Positions 1 through 7,482 of a stretch of DNA of 64,000 bases are shown piece by piece. The position numbers and the translations under genes are program-made. This stretch comes from Actinomyces sp. (GTDB lineage Bacteria; Actinomycetota; Actinomycetes; Actinomycetales; Actinomycetaceae): assembly GCF_029851875.1 (NCBI RefSeq), contig NZ_JARKVC010000023.1, positions 1-64,000 on the forward strand, given 5' to 3'. The notes beneath the pieces were generated by a model that was not told the DNA's origin, searched no databases, and worked only from the letters and a program-made list of their open reading frames with translations. The first letter of the stretch is position 1. Every line of letters starts with the position of its first letter.

Positions 1-30
1 AGGGCCGGCCGCCGCCGTGCGCGACTGGGC

Positions 31-2547
31 TTACCAGCGGTCCCGGTCACGTCCGCGCTCGGAGCGGAAGCTACCGCGCCCACCGTCACGGCCCCCGCGC
101 TCGGAGCGGTAGCCGCCTCGTCCGTTCTCACGCCGGCCGTCACGCCAGCCGCGGTCACTGCGGTCGCCACGGTCCTCACGCCCGGAGCGGTAGCCACGGT
201 CGCGGTCCTCGCGCCCACCGTCACGGCCCCCGCGCTCGGAGCGGTAGCCGCCTTGTCCGTTCTCACGCCAGCCGCCACGGTCCTCACGCCCGGAGCGGTA
301 GCCGCGGTCCTCGCGCCCGCCGTCACGACGACCATGAGAGCGGTAGCCCCCGCGCTCGCCGTCCTCGCGGCGGGGACGCTCAGCGCGGCGCTGGCTGCGC
401 TGAGAAGAAGAGCCGTCGCTGCCGTCCCAGCCGTGGCCCGGACCCTGGTCGGGGCGGATACGCAGCTCGCGGCCGCCGAAGGTGGCCCGTCCCATGGCCT
501 GAAGCTGCTCGTCGCTCAGCGGGGTGTGGATCTCGACGAGGGAGAAGGACTGGAAGATGTCGATCTTGCCGACGTCCGACCCGGAGATCCCGCCCTCGTT
601 GGCCAGCGCGCCCACGATCGCCCCGGGCAGGACGCGGTCACGGTGACCGACCTCGACCCGGTAGACCGTGCCGGTGCCCTCCTCGTGACGGCGCCCGCCC
701 CGACTGGCACCAGGCTTGCCCTCGATCCGGTCACGGCCGCGTCCACGCTCGCCGCGCTCGCGCCCGCCCTCAAAGGTGGCGGAGACGAAGGTGCCCTCGG
801 AGTCGACGTTCTCCTCACGACGCACGCGCTGGCGCGGCTCCTCCTTGCGCTCCTGCCAGGTCTTGGGACCGGCGTCGCCCACGGCCAGCGCCAGCAGCGT
901 GGCCGCCAGGTCGCTCACCTCGATCTCCAGCTCAGCCGCCTTGTCCTGGACCATCTCGGTGTACATCTCCAGCCGGCCGCGCTCGTGGCGCTGAGCAGCC
1001 TTGTCCAGCAGCCCCGCAGCGCGGTGACGTGAGACGTCGGCGGGGGAGGGCAGGGTGATCTCCTCCAGCCTCGTGCCCGTCAGGCGCTCGATCTGGCGCA
1101 ACTTGCCCTTCTCCTTGGGAGTGAGGAAGGTGACGGCCTCGCCGTGGCGCCCGGCCCGTCCGGTCCGGCCGATGCGGTGGACGTAGGCCTCGGCCTCACG
1201 AGGCACGTCAAAGTTGACGACCAGACCGATACGGTCCACGTCCAGGCCGCGGGCGGCCACGTCCGTGGCCACGAGCACGTCCAGGGTGCCGGTGCGCAGG
1301 CGCTCGACGAGGCGCTCGCGCTCGCGCTGGGGGACGTCGCCGGAGATCGCGGCGGCCTGGATCCCGCGCCCTGCCAGCTCGATGGCGACGTCCTCGGCCG
1401 TGGACTTGGTGCGCACGAAGACGATCGCGGCCTCGGCCTCGGTGGTGGCCAGGACGCGGCAGGCCGCGCCGACCTTGTGACGGAAGGGCACGACGGCGTA
1501 AGTCTGGTGGACGGTGTCGACGGTGGAGGACTGGCGCGAGACCTCGACACGTGCCGGGTCGTTCAGGTGCTGACGGGCCACCGCCTGGATGGCGGGAGGC
1601 ATCGTGGCGGAGAACAGCGCCGTGCGGCGCTCGGAGGGCAGGGAGGCGGCGATCGTCTCCACGTCCTCGGCGAAGCCCATCCGCAGCATCTCGTCGGCCT
1701 CGTCCAGGACGAAGTAGCGAACGGCCTCCAGGTGCAGGGCGCCCTTGTCGATGAGGTCGATGACGCGACCGGGGGTGCCCACGACCACCTGGGCGCCGGA
1801 CCTCAGGGCACCGATCTGCGGGCCGTAGGGGGCGCCTCCGTAGACAGCGACCACGTCCAGGCCGCGGGAGCGTGCGGCCATGTCCGTGATGGCCTCTGCA
1901 CTCTGCAGGGCCAGCTCGCGCGTGGGTGCCAGGACCAGGGCCTGGACCTCGCCGTCGCGGGCGTCGACGGCGTCGAGCAGGGGCAGGCCGAAGGCGGCGG
2001 TCTTGCCGGTGCCGGTCTGGGCCACGCCGACGACGTCGCGGCCTGCCAGCAGGACCGGGATCGCCTCGCGCTGGATGGCGGTGGGGGTGACGTAGCCCAT
2101 GTCGGTGACGGCCTTGAGCAGGTCGGCAGGCAGGCCGAGGTCGGCGAAGGTGACCTCCTCGGGCTTCTTGGCAGCAGCCTCGTCCGTCTCCTCGGCCTCG
2201 TCCGCGGAGGCCGCTGAGCCGCTGGTGGGGGCGAAGGGCAGGTGCCCGTCGACCTGGTCCTCGTCCAGCTCCTCGCCCTCGGCGTCGTCCTCGTCGAGGT
2301 CAGAGCCGTCCTCGGGGTCGTTCTCCGGCAGGCCGAGCGCTGCGGCGGTGTCGACGTCGTCAGGATCGTCGTCGGACTCGACGAAGCCGTCCGGCTCCTC
2401 GTCCTGGCTCAGGGAGGGACCGGGCTGGTCCGGGGCTGCTGGGGCCTGGGGGGAGGCTCCCGTCACCTCGGCGTTGAAGAGGTCGTCCAGGCTGAGGGGG
2501 CCCCCGTCCTGGCCAGAAGGTGCAGCGGACCTAGAGGTGTTGTTCAT
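31..2547 (-). CDS. DEAD-box ATP-dependent RNA helicase (DeaD/CsdA type)
   Basis: An 838-residue RNA-remodelling ATPase, probably acting in ribosome assembly or mRNA turnover. The N-terminus is Asp/Glu-rich (about residues 48-100). The core follows: Q motif about 134-159, Walker A AQTGTGKT 176-183, PTRELA, TPGR, DEAD 282-285, SAT about 313-315, and HRIGRTGRAGR from 457. A DbpA-type RNA-binding domain lies at about 628-699 (VYRVEVGHRDRV start). The tail from about 726 is Arg/Gly/Asp-rich. I start at the ATG at 2547 rather than the longer reading frame because the upstream 34 residues are low quality and the chosen start leads straight into the acidic region. The DbpA-like domain suggests rRNA as substrate; the exact target is unknown. 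Confidence 0.93.
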   Translation of the reverse strand: MNNTSRSAAPSGQDGGPLSLDDLFNAEVTGASPQAPAAPDQPGPSLSQDEEPDGFVESDDDPDDVDTAAALGLPENDPEDGSDLDEDDAEGEELDEDQVDGHLPFAPTSGSAASADEAEETDEAAAKKPEEVTFADLGLPADLLKAVTDMGYVTPTAIQREAIPVLLAGRDVVGVAQTGTGKTAAFGLPLLDAVDARDGEVQALVLAPTRELALQSAEAITDMAARSRGLDVVAVYGGAPYGPQIGALRSGAQVVVGTPGRVIDLIDKGALHLEAVRYFVLDEADEMLRMGFAEDVETIAASLPSERRTALFSATMPPAIQAVARQHLNDPARVEVSRQSSTVDTVHQTYAVVPFRHKVGAACRVLATTEAEAAIVFVRTKSTAEDVAIELAGRGIQAAAISGDVPQRERERLVERLRTGTLDVLVATDVAARGLDVDRIGLVVNFDVPREAEAYVHRIGRTGRAGRHGEAVTFLTPKEKGKLRQIERLTGTRLEEITLPSPADVSRHRAAGLLDKAAQRHERGRLEMYTEMVQDKAAELEIEVSDLAATLLALAVGDAGPKTWQERKEEPRQRVRREENVDSEGTFVSATFEGGRERGERGRGRDRIEGKPGASRGGRRHEEGTGTVYRVEVGHRDRVLPGAIVGALANEGGISGSDVGKIDIFQSFSLVEIHTPLSDEQLQAMGRATFGGRELRIRPDQGPGHGWDGSDGSSSQRSQRRAERPRREDGERGGYRSHGRRDGGREDRGYRSGREDRGGWRENGQGGYRSERGGRDGGREDRDRGYRSGREDRGDRSDRGWRDGRRENGRGGYRSERGGRDGGRGSFRSERGRDRDRW
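57..348 (-). repeat. Repeats encoding the RG/RD-rich helicase tail
   Basis: Imperfect coding repeats of the type GGYRSERGGRDGGRED recur four to five times in the last 100 residues of the helicase. Blocks around 80-110 and 210-245 are nearly identical at DNA level. Such RG-rich tails usually bind RNA non-specifically, and the DNA repeats should be prone to length variation. Confidence 0.75.
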
Positions 2548-2876
2548 CAGTGTTCCCGTCTGTGGCCTGGTGCGGCCGGTCACGGAGTGTGGGACCAGTT
2601 CCTTCGACCGGTCTCTTACCGCACCGCACCCACCACACTCGCCCAGCACCAGACCGTGGAGGGCGGTGACTGACGGGCTTGACGCACAGACTTACGGGTG
2701 TACTCGCTCACCTTCGGTGAAGGGGCGAGCCCCGAACGGGGCTGACAGCACGGATCGCTCCTGTCCCGAAGGTTACGGGGCCAGGAGCCAGACGGCGAGG
2801 GCTGGCGCGCCAAGCCGCCTCAGGTCACACGTGAGCCCGCACACTACGCCCCGGGACCCGGGCGGCCCGGCTCGGC
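2548..2876. other. Intergenic region between helicase and ABC transporter genes
   Basis: No convincing gene was found in this 329-base stretch. It should hold the helicase promoter and the 3' end of the transporter operon. The only structure seen is an interrupted inverted repeat at 2703-2729: outer arms CTCGC/GCGAG and inner arms TCACC/GGTGA with a TTC loop. It could be a weak terminator for the minus-strand transporter operon. Confidence 0.5.
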
Positions 2877-3728
2877 TCAGCGGCCCAGCAGGTGCAGGAC
2901 CCGACGGCGCAGGGCCTGGTAACGCGGGTCCGTCTCGTCGCTGCCGACACCGTGAGGGACCGAGAGGTCCTCCACGACGCGGGCGGGGCGCTCGGAGAGC
3001 ACGATGACACGACCAGACAGGCGAAGCGCCTCGTCCACGTCGTGGGTCACGAGCACCGCGGTGAAGCCCAGGGAGCGCCACAGGGCGGCGATCTCGTCCT
3101 GGAGGGTCAGGCGCGTGAGCGCGTCCAGCCTGCCGAAGGGCTCGTCCAGGAGGAAGAGGCGGGGCCTGTTGACCAGGGCACGGGCCAGGGCGGCGCGCTG
3201 GGCCATGCCGCCGGAGAGGGTCGAGGGGTAGGAGCCTGCGAAGTCGCGCAGCCCCACCACCTCGAGCGCCGCCTCGACCCGGTGCTCGTCCACTCTGGCG
3301 CGCCCGCGCGCCTGGGGTCCCAGGGCGACGTTGTCGCGCACCGTGCGCCAGGGCAGCAGGGTGGCGTCCTGGAAGGCCAGCGCCCGCTGAGGGTCAGGCC
3401 CGGTGACCACCTCGCCGTCGACCAGCACCTGGCCGCTGGCCGGGTGCTCCAGGCCGGCCAGGAGCCGCAGGACCGTGGACTTGCCGCACCCTGAGCGGCC
3501 CACGAGCGCGACGAGCTCCCCAGCACCGATGTCGATGTCGATACCGCGCAGCACCTCCAGGCGTCGTGGCCTGGAGGCCTCGGCCTCGTGACGGGCGCGT
3601 GCCGCCGGGGACAGCAGGCGCGCGGCCCAGGCTCCCCAGCCGTGGTCGAGGTCGCGGGCCAGGGGGAAGGAGTGCGAGACCCCCTCCAGACGGACGTGGG
3701 CGCCGCGTGGCGTGAAGGGGCTAGACAC
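2877..3728 (-). CDS. ABC transporter ATP-binding protein, sulfonate/nitrate/taurine type
   Basis: The 283-residue ATPase subunit of an importer. It shows Walker A GRSGCGKST (near residue 77), a Q-loop in FQDATLLPW, the ABC signature LSGGMAQR, Walker B LFLLDEP and the switch His in VTHDVDEAL, the pattern of the SsuB/TauB/NrtD subfamily. The start is GTG, 3 bases after the permease stop, so translation is probably coupled. It is the last gene of the minus-strand operon SBP-permease-ATPase. The substrate class is inferred from the subfamily and from the cysteine leader upstream; the exact substrate cannot be read from sequence. Confidence 0.9.
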   Translation of the reverse strand: MSSPFTPRGAHVRLEGVSHSFPLARDLDHGWGAWAARLLSPAARARHEAEASRPRRLEVLRGIDIDIGAGELVALVGRSGCGKSTVLRLLAGLEHPASGQVLVDGEVVTGPDPQRALAFQDATLLPWRTVRDNVALGPQARGRARVDEHRVEAALEVVGLRDFAGSYPSTLSGGMAQRAALARALVNRPRLFLLDEPFGRLDALTRLTLQDEIAALWRSLGFTAVLVTHDVDEALRLSGRVIVLSERPARVVEDLSVPHGVGSDETDPRYQALRRRVLHLLGR

Positions 3729-3731
3729 GGG

Positions 3732-4739
3732 TCACCACCGCACGAGGTCGTGCTGCCAGGCCAGCAACGAGGAACGGAGCCTGAACAGCAGCACCATGAG
3801 GCTGCGGCACAGGACGATGAGGACGATGAGGCCGACGTACATCCGCGGGTAGTCGGCCCAGCCCTTGACCCAGCTGATGTACCAGGCCAGCCCACGGTCC
3901 ACGCCGACCAGCTCGGCCGTCATGAGGGCGGCCAGGCTGGTGCCCAGACCGGTGAACAAGCCGGTGAGCATGTCGGGCAGGGCCGAGGGGACGGCAAGGC
4001 GCCGGACGAGGAAGTGCTCGTCCGCTCCGAGCGTGCGGGCGACGTCAATGAGGTCGCGCGGCAACGCACGCACCCCGGCCCGGGTCATGGTGGCCATGGG
4101 GAACCAGGCCCCGAAGGCCACGATGAGGGCGGCCGACAGGTACGTCGTCGGCATGAGCAGGAGCGCCAGCGGCAGCAGCGCGGAGGCAGGAACCGGACCG
4201 AGCGTCTGCAGCAGCGGGTGGAGCCAGTAGTCCGCCCGCGGCGACCATCCCATGAGCAGGCCCGTGAGGAAGCCGAGAGCCGAGCCCGCCGCGTAGCCGG
4301 TCAGGAGCAGCAGGGCCGAGGAGGTCAGGCAGGAGGCCAGCAGGCGCCAGTCATCGAGGAAGGACCCGATGAGGACCTCGGGGGAGGCGAAGTAGGGAGG
4401 CTCGAGCAGGGCGAGCTTGGCGGTCGTGACCTGCCAGACGATGAACCAGGCTCCGCCGGCCACGAGCCGGGGCAGGCGGTGGCGCAGGGCGGAGGCGGCC
4501 GACGACGTCGGACGTGCCAGGGCCGCCAGCCACCACACCACCAGGCAGGCGAGTCCGGCCACGCTCACCGCGGCCAGCGGGGCGTGGGCCGCGGTGCGGG
4601 TGGGAGCGTCAGGCACGAGGAGGACGACGGCGAGGTAGGTGAGCCAGACGGCGAGGGCCGCCGGGCCCAGGGTGCGCAGGGAGCCGGCCGGGTGGGCGGC
4701 AGGAGTGAGGAGGGGCGGGGTGGTGCTTGCGGTGCTCAC
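3732..4739 (-). CDS. ABC transporter permease, sulfonate/nitrate/taurine type
   Basis: A 335-residue integral membrane permease. There are several hydrophobic segments (LAVWLTYLAVVLLV near the N-terminus, LLLLTGYAAGSALGFLTGLL mid-protein), and the binding-protein-dependent transport domain carries the EAA-like loop ARTLGADEHFLVRRLAVPSA that contacts the ATPase. I chose the GTG at 4739 because GGAGAG lies about 8 bases upstream and it follows the substrate-binding protein stop by 13 bases. The frame extends further upstream only by overlapping that gene. The N-terminal segment before the permease domain is longer than in typical SsuC proteins, suggesting one or two additional membrane helices. 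Confidence 0.87.
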   Translation of the reverse strand: MSTASTTPPLLTPAAHPAGSLRTLGPAALAVWLTYLAVVLLVPDAPTRTAAHAPLAAVSVAGLACLVVWWLAALARPTSSAASALRHRLPRLVAGGAWFIVWQVTTAKLALLEPPYFASPEVLIGSFLDDWRLLASCLTSSALLLLTGYAAGSALGFLTGLLMGWSPRADYWLHPLLQTLGPVPASALLPLALLLMPTTYLSAALIVAFGAWFPMATMTRAGVRALPRDLIDVARTLGADEHFLVRRLAVPSALPDMLTGLFTGLGTSLAALMTAELVGVDRGLAWYISWVKGWADYPRMYVGLIVLIVLCRSLMVLLFRLRSSLLAWQHDLVRW

Positions 4740-4752
4740 GGCGGGGCTCTCC

Positions 4753-5910
4753 TCAGCGGGTGATGCCCAGGTCGCCGAAGACCGTGGTGGCCAGCGCGGA
4801 GGCAGGGACGTCAGCGGTGATGAAGCCGGTGCCCTTGAGCTCCTCGATGCCCTTCTCGACGGCGGTGCGGAAGCTCGTGGCCGAAGCCGTCCACCCGTAG
4901 GTGCCCAGGACCTGCTCGACGACGTCGACGTCGGCAGCCACGTAGTCGTTGTCCACCTCGATCTGGGCGACCTCACGCAGGTGGGCGCTGTCCGCAGCCA
5001 GGTAGTCCGCGCCCTTGAACCAGGCCTCGGTCAGGGCCTTGGCCTGCTCCGGCTGCCTGGTGACGAAGTCGCCGTTGAGCGCGACCGAGCAGCAGAAGTC
5101 CTCCCCGTCGTTGTTGGCCAGCTCCCGCGCGGTGCCGGCGAAGACGGGCAGGAGCGCCGCCGGGTCTGAGCCCATGACGGCGTCGACCTCACCGCTGGCC
5201 AGGCTCGTGCCCAGCGAGTCCTCGTCGATCGTGGCCCAGGTGACGTCCCCGCTGGCCGGGTCGGGGTTGATGCCCGCCTGGGACAGTCCGACGGAGAAGT
5301 AGGCGAAGGCGGAGGAGGACAGCGAGGGCACGCCGATGCGCCTGCCCCTGAGGTCGGCCAGGGACTGGACGGGGGAGTCCTTGCCCACGACCGTGCGCAG
5401 GCAGCCGGAGTGGAAGCCGCCGGTCAGGCGGGCGTTGAGACCGTTGTAGATGGGCTCCACCCAGGAGAAGAAGATGCCGGGGGCGCCGATGTACCTGCCG
5501 GCGCCGACGGCGTCCTTGGTGTCCTCGGTGCGCTGGGTGCGGGCGAGGGTGACGTTGAGGTTCGCGTCGTCGAAGTAGCCCTGGTAGTAGGCCGCGTACA
5601 GGGGCGCGGCGCAGATGTCGCCGCCGATGACCAGGGGCAGCTTCTCGGCCAGGCCGCTGACGCCCTCGCCGCGCGTGCTGCGCAGGGTCAGCCACGCGCC
5701 GCCGGCGACGGCGGTGGCCGCCGCGAGCCCGCCGCCGACGAGCAGGCCGCGTCGGCTCACTCCCGGGCTGGCCGAGGCGGCGTCAGGGGCGTCGTCTGCG
5801 GCCAGGACGTGCGCGGCGTCGGAGGCCGTGACCTCGGGGGCGTTGGAAGGCGTCGTGGCGGGGTCGGAGGAGGGGACGGACGGGTGAGACGGGGTAGAGG
5901 GGGTGGGCAT
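4753..5910 (-). CDS. Tat-exported ABC substrate-binding protein (NMT1/SsuA-like)
   Basis: A 385-residue extracytoplasmic solute receptor, first gene of the importer operon. After a Ser/Pro-rich N-terminus there is a twin-arginine signal (SRRGLLVGGG followed by an Ala-rich hydrophobic stretch), implying folded export. The mature part has the bilobed NMT1/SsuA pattern (LAGLR-like ADLRGRRIGVPS; GEVDAVMGSDPAAL). It keeps cysteines unusual for an exported protein of this type (FHSGCLRTV, DFCCSVAL). The start is ATG at 5910 with a strong GGAGG 6-7 bases upstream. A sulfonate or another organosulfur compound is the likely ligand, judged from the family and the cysteine-rich leader peptide; nitrate- or pyrimidine-type ligands are not excluded. 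Confidence 0.88.
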   Translation of the reverse strand: MPTPSTPSHPSVPSSDPATTPSNAPEVTASDAAHVLAADDAPDAASASPGVSRRGLLVGGGLAAATAVAGGAWLTLRSTRGEGVSGLAEKLPLVIGGDICAAPLYAAYYQGYFDDANLNVTLARTQRTEDTKDAVGAGRYIGAPGIFFSWVEPIYNGLNARLTGGFHSGCLRTVVGKDSPVQSLADLRGRRIGVPSLSSSAFAYFSVGLSQAGINPDPASGDVTWATIDEDSLGTSLASGEVDAVMGSDPAALLPVFAGTARELANNDGEDFCCSVALNGDFVTRQPEQAKALTEAWFKGADYLAADSAHLREVAQIEVDNDYVAADVDVVEQVLGTYGWTASATSFRTAVEKGIEELKGTGFITADVPASALATTVFGDLGITR

Positions 5911-6124
5911 GGTGCCTCCGTTCAGGAGAGGTAGGGCAGGGGAGGTGGCGCCGTAAGGAGGAACGCCGCTGTCAGGGGCGAGGAGACGGCCGGGTGCAGC
6001 GCCTCGGCTCGTCACGAGCGGCCTGGTGCGTGGGATCGTGGCACGCCGAGGTCCGCGCCGGAGGGCGGGCCGGGACGCGGGTCAGGCGGGGCTCAGCGGG
6101 AGGTCATCTCCTCGCGGGCGTCAG
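5911..6124 (-). promoter_or_regulatory. Putative cysteine attenuator leader of the ABC importer operon
   Basis: This transcribed leader lies between the Cys-rich peptide stop and the importer start codon. In transcript order, the leader-peptide Cys codons (6144-6133, GCCGCTGTCAGG) are perfectly complementary over 12 bases to 5976-5965 (CCTGACAGCGGC). Nested inside, 6115-6107 (GCGAGGAGA) is perfectly complementary over 9 bases to 5986-5978 (TCTCCTCGC). The 6115-6107 strand can alternatively pair locally with CTCCCGC, giving exclusive structures. Two CCTCC elements just after these arms could mask the importer's GGAGG. The arrangement is seen directly; regulation by ribosome stalling at Cys codons is inferred. 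Confidence 0.65.
6007..6019. promoter_or_regulatory. 13-bp perfect palindrome in the importer leader
   Basis: GCTCGTCACGAGC is a perfect inverted repeat around a central C. It lies within the long leader and would form a small stem in RNA or a protein-binding half-site pair in DNA. Its role is unknown. Confidence 0.35.
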
Positions 6125-6223
6125 TCAGCAGGCCTGACAGCGGCAGCACATTCGCGCACCACACGCGGCCGCGGACCGGACAAGGCCGCAGGCGGTGGGA
6201 GTGGTGGGAAGGGTGTGTGCCAT
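6125..6223 (-). CDS. Cys-rich leader peptide (32 aa), putative attenuator uORF
   Basis: A short reading frame starting ATG at 6223 and ending TGA at 6125-6127. It has six cysteines, four of them in the last seven residues (ending ARMCCRCQAC). It appears leaderless: TATCCT at 6236-6231 is followed by 7 bases and then the ATG, and there is no Shine-Dalgarno site. It lies 214 bases ahead of a sulfonate-type importer. Leaderless polycysteine uORFs that act as cysteine-responsive attenuators of sulfur operons are established in mycobacteria, and short leader peptides before sulfur genes are common in Streptomyces. The same logic would apply here: ribosomes stall on Cys codons when cysteine is scarce and change the downstream RNA fold. 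Confidence 0.75.
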   Translation of the reverse strand: MAHTLPTTPTACGLVRSAAACGARMCCRCQAC

Positions 6224-6230
6224 GGTACGC

Positions 6231-6236
6231 AGGATA
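6231..6236 (-). promoter_or_regulatory. -10 box (TATCCT) for the leaderless Cys-leader transcript
   Basis: TATCCT fits the actinobacterial TANNNT pattern. Its 3' end is 7 bases from the A of the leader-peptide ATG, so the predicted transcription start is the ATG itself. No recognisable -35 element is present. Confidence 0.6.
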
Positions 6237-6400
6237 CACCTGTCTCGTGGGCGCCTGGGCGTCGGGAGCGAGACCTGGCCTGCCACCGTGCTCAGGCGGG
6301 AGCCAGGAGCACGGGAGCGTGCGGTGCGCCTGCTACCATGCGTGAACACCGTCTCACCTCCTCCTTGGCGCTCGCGCCGACCTGTCACCGAGGTCCTACC

Positions 6401-6880
6401 TTGAGCCTTCTGTCACGTCTCTCGCGCCCTGGCCCGACGGCGCCCGGTGCCTCGGACTCGCTGCAGGCGCTGGCGCCGCTGAGCCAGGACCGGCTGGTCG
6501 CCCTGTTCAAGGAGCGGGACTGGCGCTACTTCATCGACTCCGACGGCGACCTGGGCGGGGTGTGGAACGACGCCACCTTCTACTTCGTCCTGGGCGGGGA
6601 GCGCCAGGAGGTGCTGAGGGTGTGGGCGCAGCTGCCCGGCACCATCGACCCCACCCGCCTGGAGCAGGTGCGCACGGTCCTGGACGCCTCGCACCGGCGC
6701 AGCCCCTGGCCCACCGCGAGCTACCGGATTGACGACGACGGCGAGGTGCGGGTCTTTGCCAGCCACGCGGTGGACTACGAGCACGGTCTGAGCGACCTCC
6801 AGCTCGCCCAGCACGTGGACTGCGCCATCGCCACGGTCAACGGTCTGTTCGCGGACCTCAACGAGGCGCTGGGGCGGTGA
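6401..6880 (+). CDS. YbjN-domain protein, first of a tandem pair
   Basis: A 159-residue cytoplasmic protein with the actinobacterial YbjN-type (type III secretion chaperone-like) fold: DRLVALFKERDWRYFIDSDGDLGGVW followed by a mixed alpha/beta region and a C-terminal helix. I favour the TTG at 6401, with GAGG about 8 bases upstream, because it makes the N-terminus match the downstream paralogue; an in-frame ATG at 6338 would add 21 residues. No catalytic residues are apparent. It overlaps the next gene by 4 bases, so the two are translationally coupled. Family members are linked to stress responses, but the molecular role is unknown. Confidence 0.72.
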   Translation: MSLLSRLSRPGPTAPGASDSLQALAPLSQDRLVALFKERDWRYFIDSDGDLGGVWNDATFYFVLGGERQEVLRVWAQLPGTIDPTRLEQVRTVLDASHRRSPWPTASYRIDDDGEVRVFASHAVDYEHGLSDLQLAQHVDCAIATVNGLFADLNEALGR

Positions 6881-7383
6881 GGGGCGTGCGAGGTCTCTTC
6901 TCCTGGGCACGGCGTCAGGGCGCTGGCGCCGCGCCGGGCAGCCAGCAGGTGCGTCCCCTCACGCGTGAGCGCGTGCAGGAGCTGCTCAGGCGTCACGGGT
7001 GGGTCTATGAGACGGACTCCGACGGCGACCTGGTGGGGCGCTGGGACGACAACCTCGTGACCTTTATGGTCAGGGGCGGCAGCCAGGAGATCCTCAACGT
7101 CATGGGCTACATGATCGAGGACCTGCCGATGGAGCGTGTGGACGAGGTGCGCTTCGCCCTGGAGGAGTGGCACCGTGAGCACATCTGGCCCACCTGCTTC
7201 TGGCGCGAGAACGACGACGCCCTGACCTTCTCCGTGGGAGCCTCCCACATGGTCGACTGGGAGCACGGGGTGGCCGACTGCCAGCTCGACCAGCAGGTGG
7301 CCTGCGCGATGTCGACGATCGCCGACGCCTTCACGGACGTGAGGGACCGGCTCGGCCTGCAGGGGACGGACGCCGGGCGCTGA
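6877..7383 (+). CDS. YbjN-domain protein, second of a tandem pair
   Basis: A 168-residue paralogue of the preceding gene. Both share the W-x-Y-x-x-D-SDGDL-x-G-x-W signature, the R-x-x-L-x-x-x-H-R/E-x-x-x-W-P pattern and a VDYEHG / VDWEHG segment near the C-terminal helix. The GTG start overlaps the upstream stop (GTGA). Two different YbjN domains side by side suggest a heterodimer or subfunctionalised duplicates. No enzymatic motif is visible. A strong hairpin immediately follows the stop. Confidence 0.78.
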   Translation: MRGVRGLFSWARRQGAGAAPGSQQVRPLTRERVQELLRRHGWVYETDSDGDLVGRWDDNLVTFMVRGGSQEILNVMGYMIEDLPMERVDEVRFALEEWHREHIWPTCFWRENDDALTFSVGASHMVDWEHGVADCQLDQQVACAMSTIADAFTDVRDRLGLQGTDAGR

Positions 7384-7422
7384 CGGGGCGGGCGCTAGGA
7401 TCACCCTCAGCGCCCGCCCGTC
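7382..7422 (+). terminator. Terminator-like hairpin after the YbjN pair
   Basis: GACGGGGCGGGCGC at 7382-7395 pairs with GCGCCCGCCCGTC at 7410-7422 with one bulged G. The 14-base loop contains the TAGGAT element proposed as the aspS -10 box, so the terminator and the next promoter overlap. There is no U-tract, as is usual in actinobacteria. Confidence 0.6.
7396..7401 (+). promoter_or_regulatory. Candidate -10 box (TAGGAT) for aspS
   Basis: TAGGAT matches TANNNT and lies 81 bases before the aspS start, inside the loop of the upstream hairpin. No convincing -35 was found. Confidence 0.4.
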
Positions 7423-7482
7423 TCGCGGTGCGCTCCGCCGGGCGCCGGAACCACGCGCCCCCAACGGAAGGGAGCACAACCC

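Noticed and set aside
2703..2729. Interrupted hairpin as a regulatory RNA for the helicase
   Set aside because: It is too short and distant from the helicase start; a weak terminator is as likely.
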